Below are positions 63,897 to 64,000 of a stretch of 64,000 nt of DNA, piece after piece. This DNA is from Acidovorax sp. 106 (GTDB lineage: Bacteria; Pseudomonadota; Gammaproteobacteria; Burkholderiales; Burkholderiaceae_C), in NCBI RefSeq assembly GCF_003663825.1, contig NZ_RCCC01000001.1, positions 4,162,501-4,226,500 on the forward strand, given 5' to 3'. Positions within the stretch are counted from its first letter, which is position 1, and the number at the start of each line of letters is the position of its first letter. The position numbers and the translations under genes are program-made. A model generated the notes under the pieces. That model ran no database searches and had not been told where the DNA came from. It saw only the letters and a program-made list of their open reading frames with translations.

Positions 63897-64000
63897 TTTG
63901 GCGTCGTGCTTCGCTCACCGCACATGGCCTCATTCTCTGAGGGCACAATGGCTCTCCACTGTCCGCCGACATGAGTCCGAGCCCGCAATTGTTCCATCGT

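Noticed and set aside
1..64000. Prophage, CRISPR or transposon
   Set aside because: No integrase, transposase, capsid or regular spaced-repeat array was seen anywhere in the window.

Overview
This 64 kb window is high-GC chromosomal DNA from a betaproteobacterium of the Comamonadaceae, most like Acidovorax and its relatives. The evidence is protein-level resemblance across the window: Bug-family solute receptors, the iscRSUA-hscBA-fdx order running into dnaQ, many LysR regulators, and short palindromic repeats of a type I associate with this family. There is no phage, plasmid, CRISPR array or insertion sequence. The content is housekeeping genes plus small accessory operons.

Left part (1-27.7 kb): the end of cysA, dsbB, a trhO-GST-diguanylate cyclase operon, an HD-GYP phosphodiesterase, a complete RND efflux operon flanked by two TetR genes, a class A beta-lactamase divergent from an AmpR-like LysR gene, a tightly overlapping operon (FAD oxidoreductase, gluQRS, trmB, diguanylate cyclase), a pirin-flavoprotein-pirin operon divergent from a LysR gene, a second short trhO, a diguanylate cyclase-MinD pair, and a SulP transporter. 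Four cyclic-di-GMP genes lie within the first 26 kb.

Middle part (27.7-46.8 kb): a BON lipoprotein, a cystathionine beta-lyase, a divergent esterase/YbbA-type ATPase pair, rlmB, a Tat-exported solute-binding protein, an uncharacterised membrane protein, a two-gene chromate transporter, a short tandem-repeat protein, and a D-amino-acid operon (LysR, dsdA, Bug receptor, amidase, DauA-like dehydrogenase). A YjfB-like protein, a YigZ protein and two GNAT acetyltransferases follow.

Right part (46.8-64 kb): a YgiQ radical-SAM protein, a cold-shock/DUF1294 fusion, an AMACR-like protein, a DODA-type dioxygenase, an aromatic aminotransferase, uvrB, the isc iron-sulfur operon continuing into fdx and dnaQ, and two identical tRNA-Val(CAC) genes.

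The most unusual signal is not a gene. Two families of palindromic DNA recur through the window. Family A (about 50-60 bp, 11 copies seen) usually sits just downstream of genes as a terminator-like hairpin, but three copies lie in frame inside dsbB, gluQRS and ygiQ and a fourth supplies the stop codon of the second trhO. Family B (about 115-170 bp, three copies) consists of long imperfect palindromes with a shared core and copy-specific arms that are inverted repeats only within each copy.
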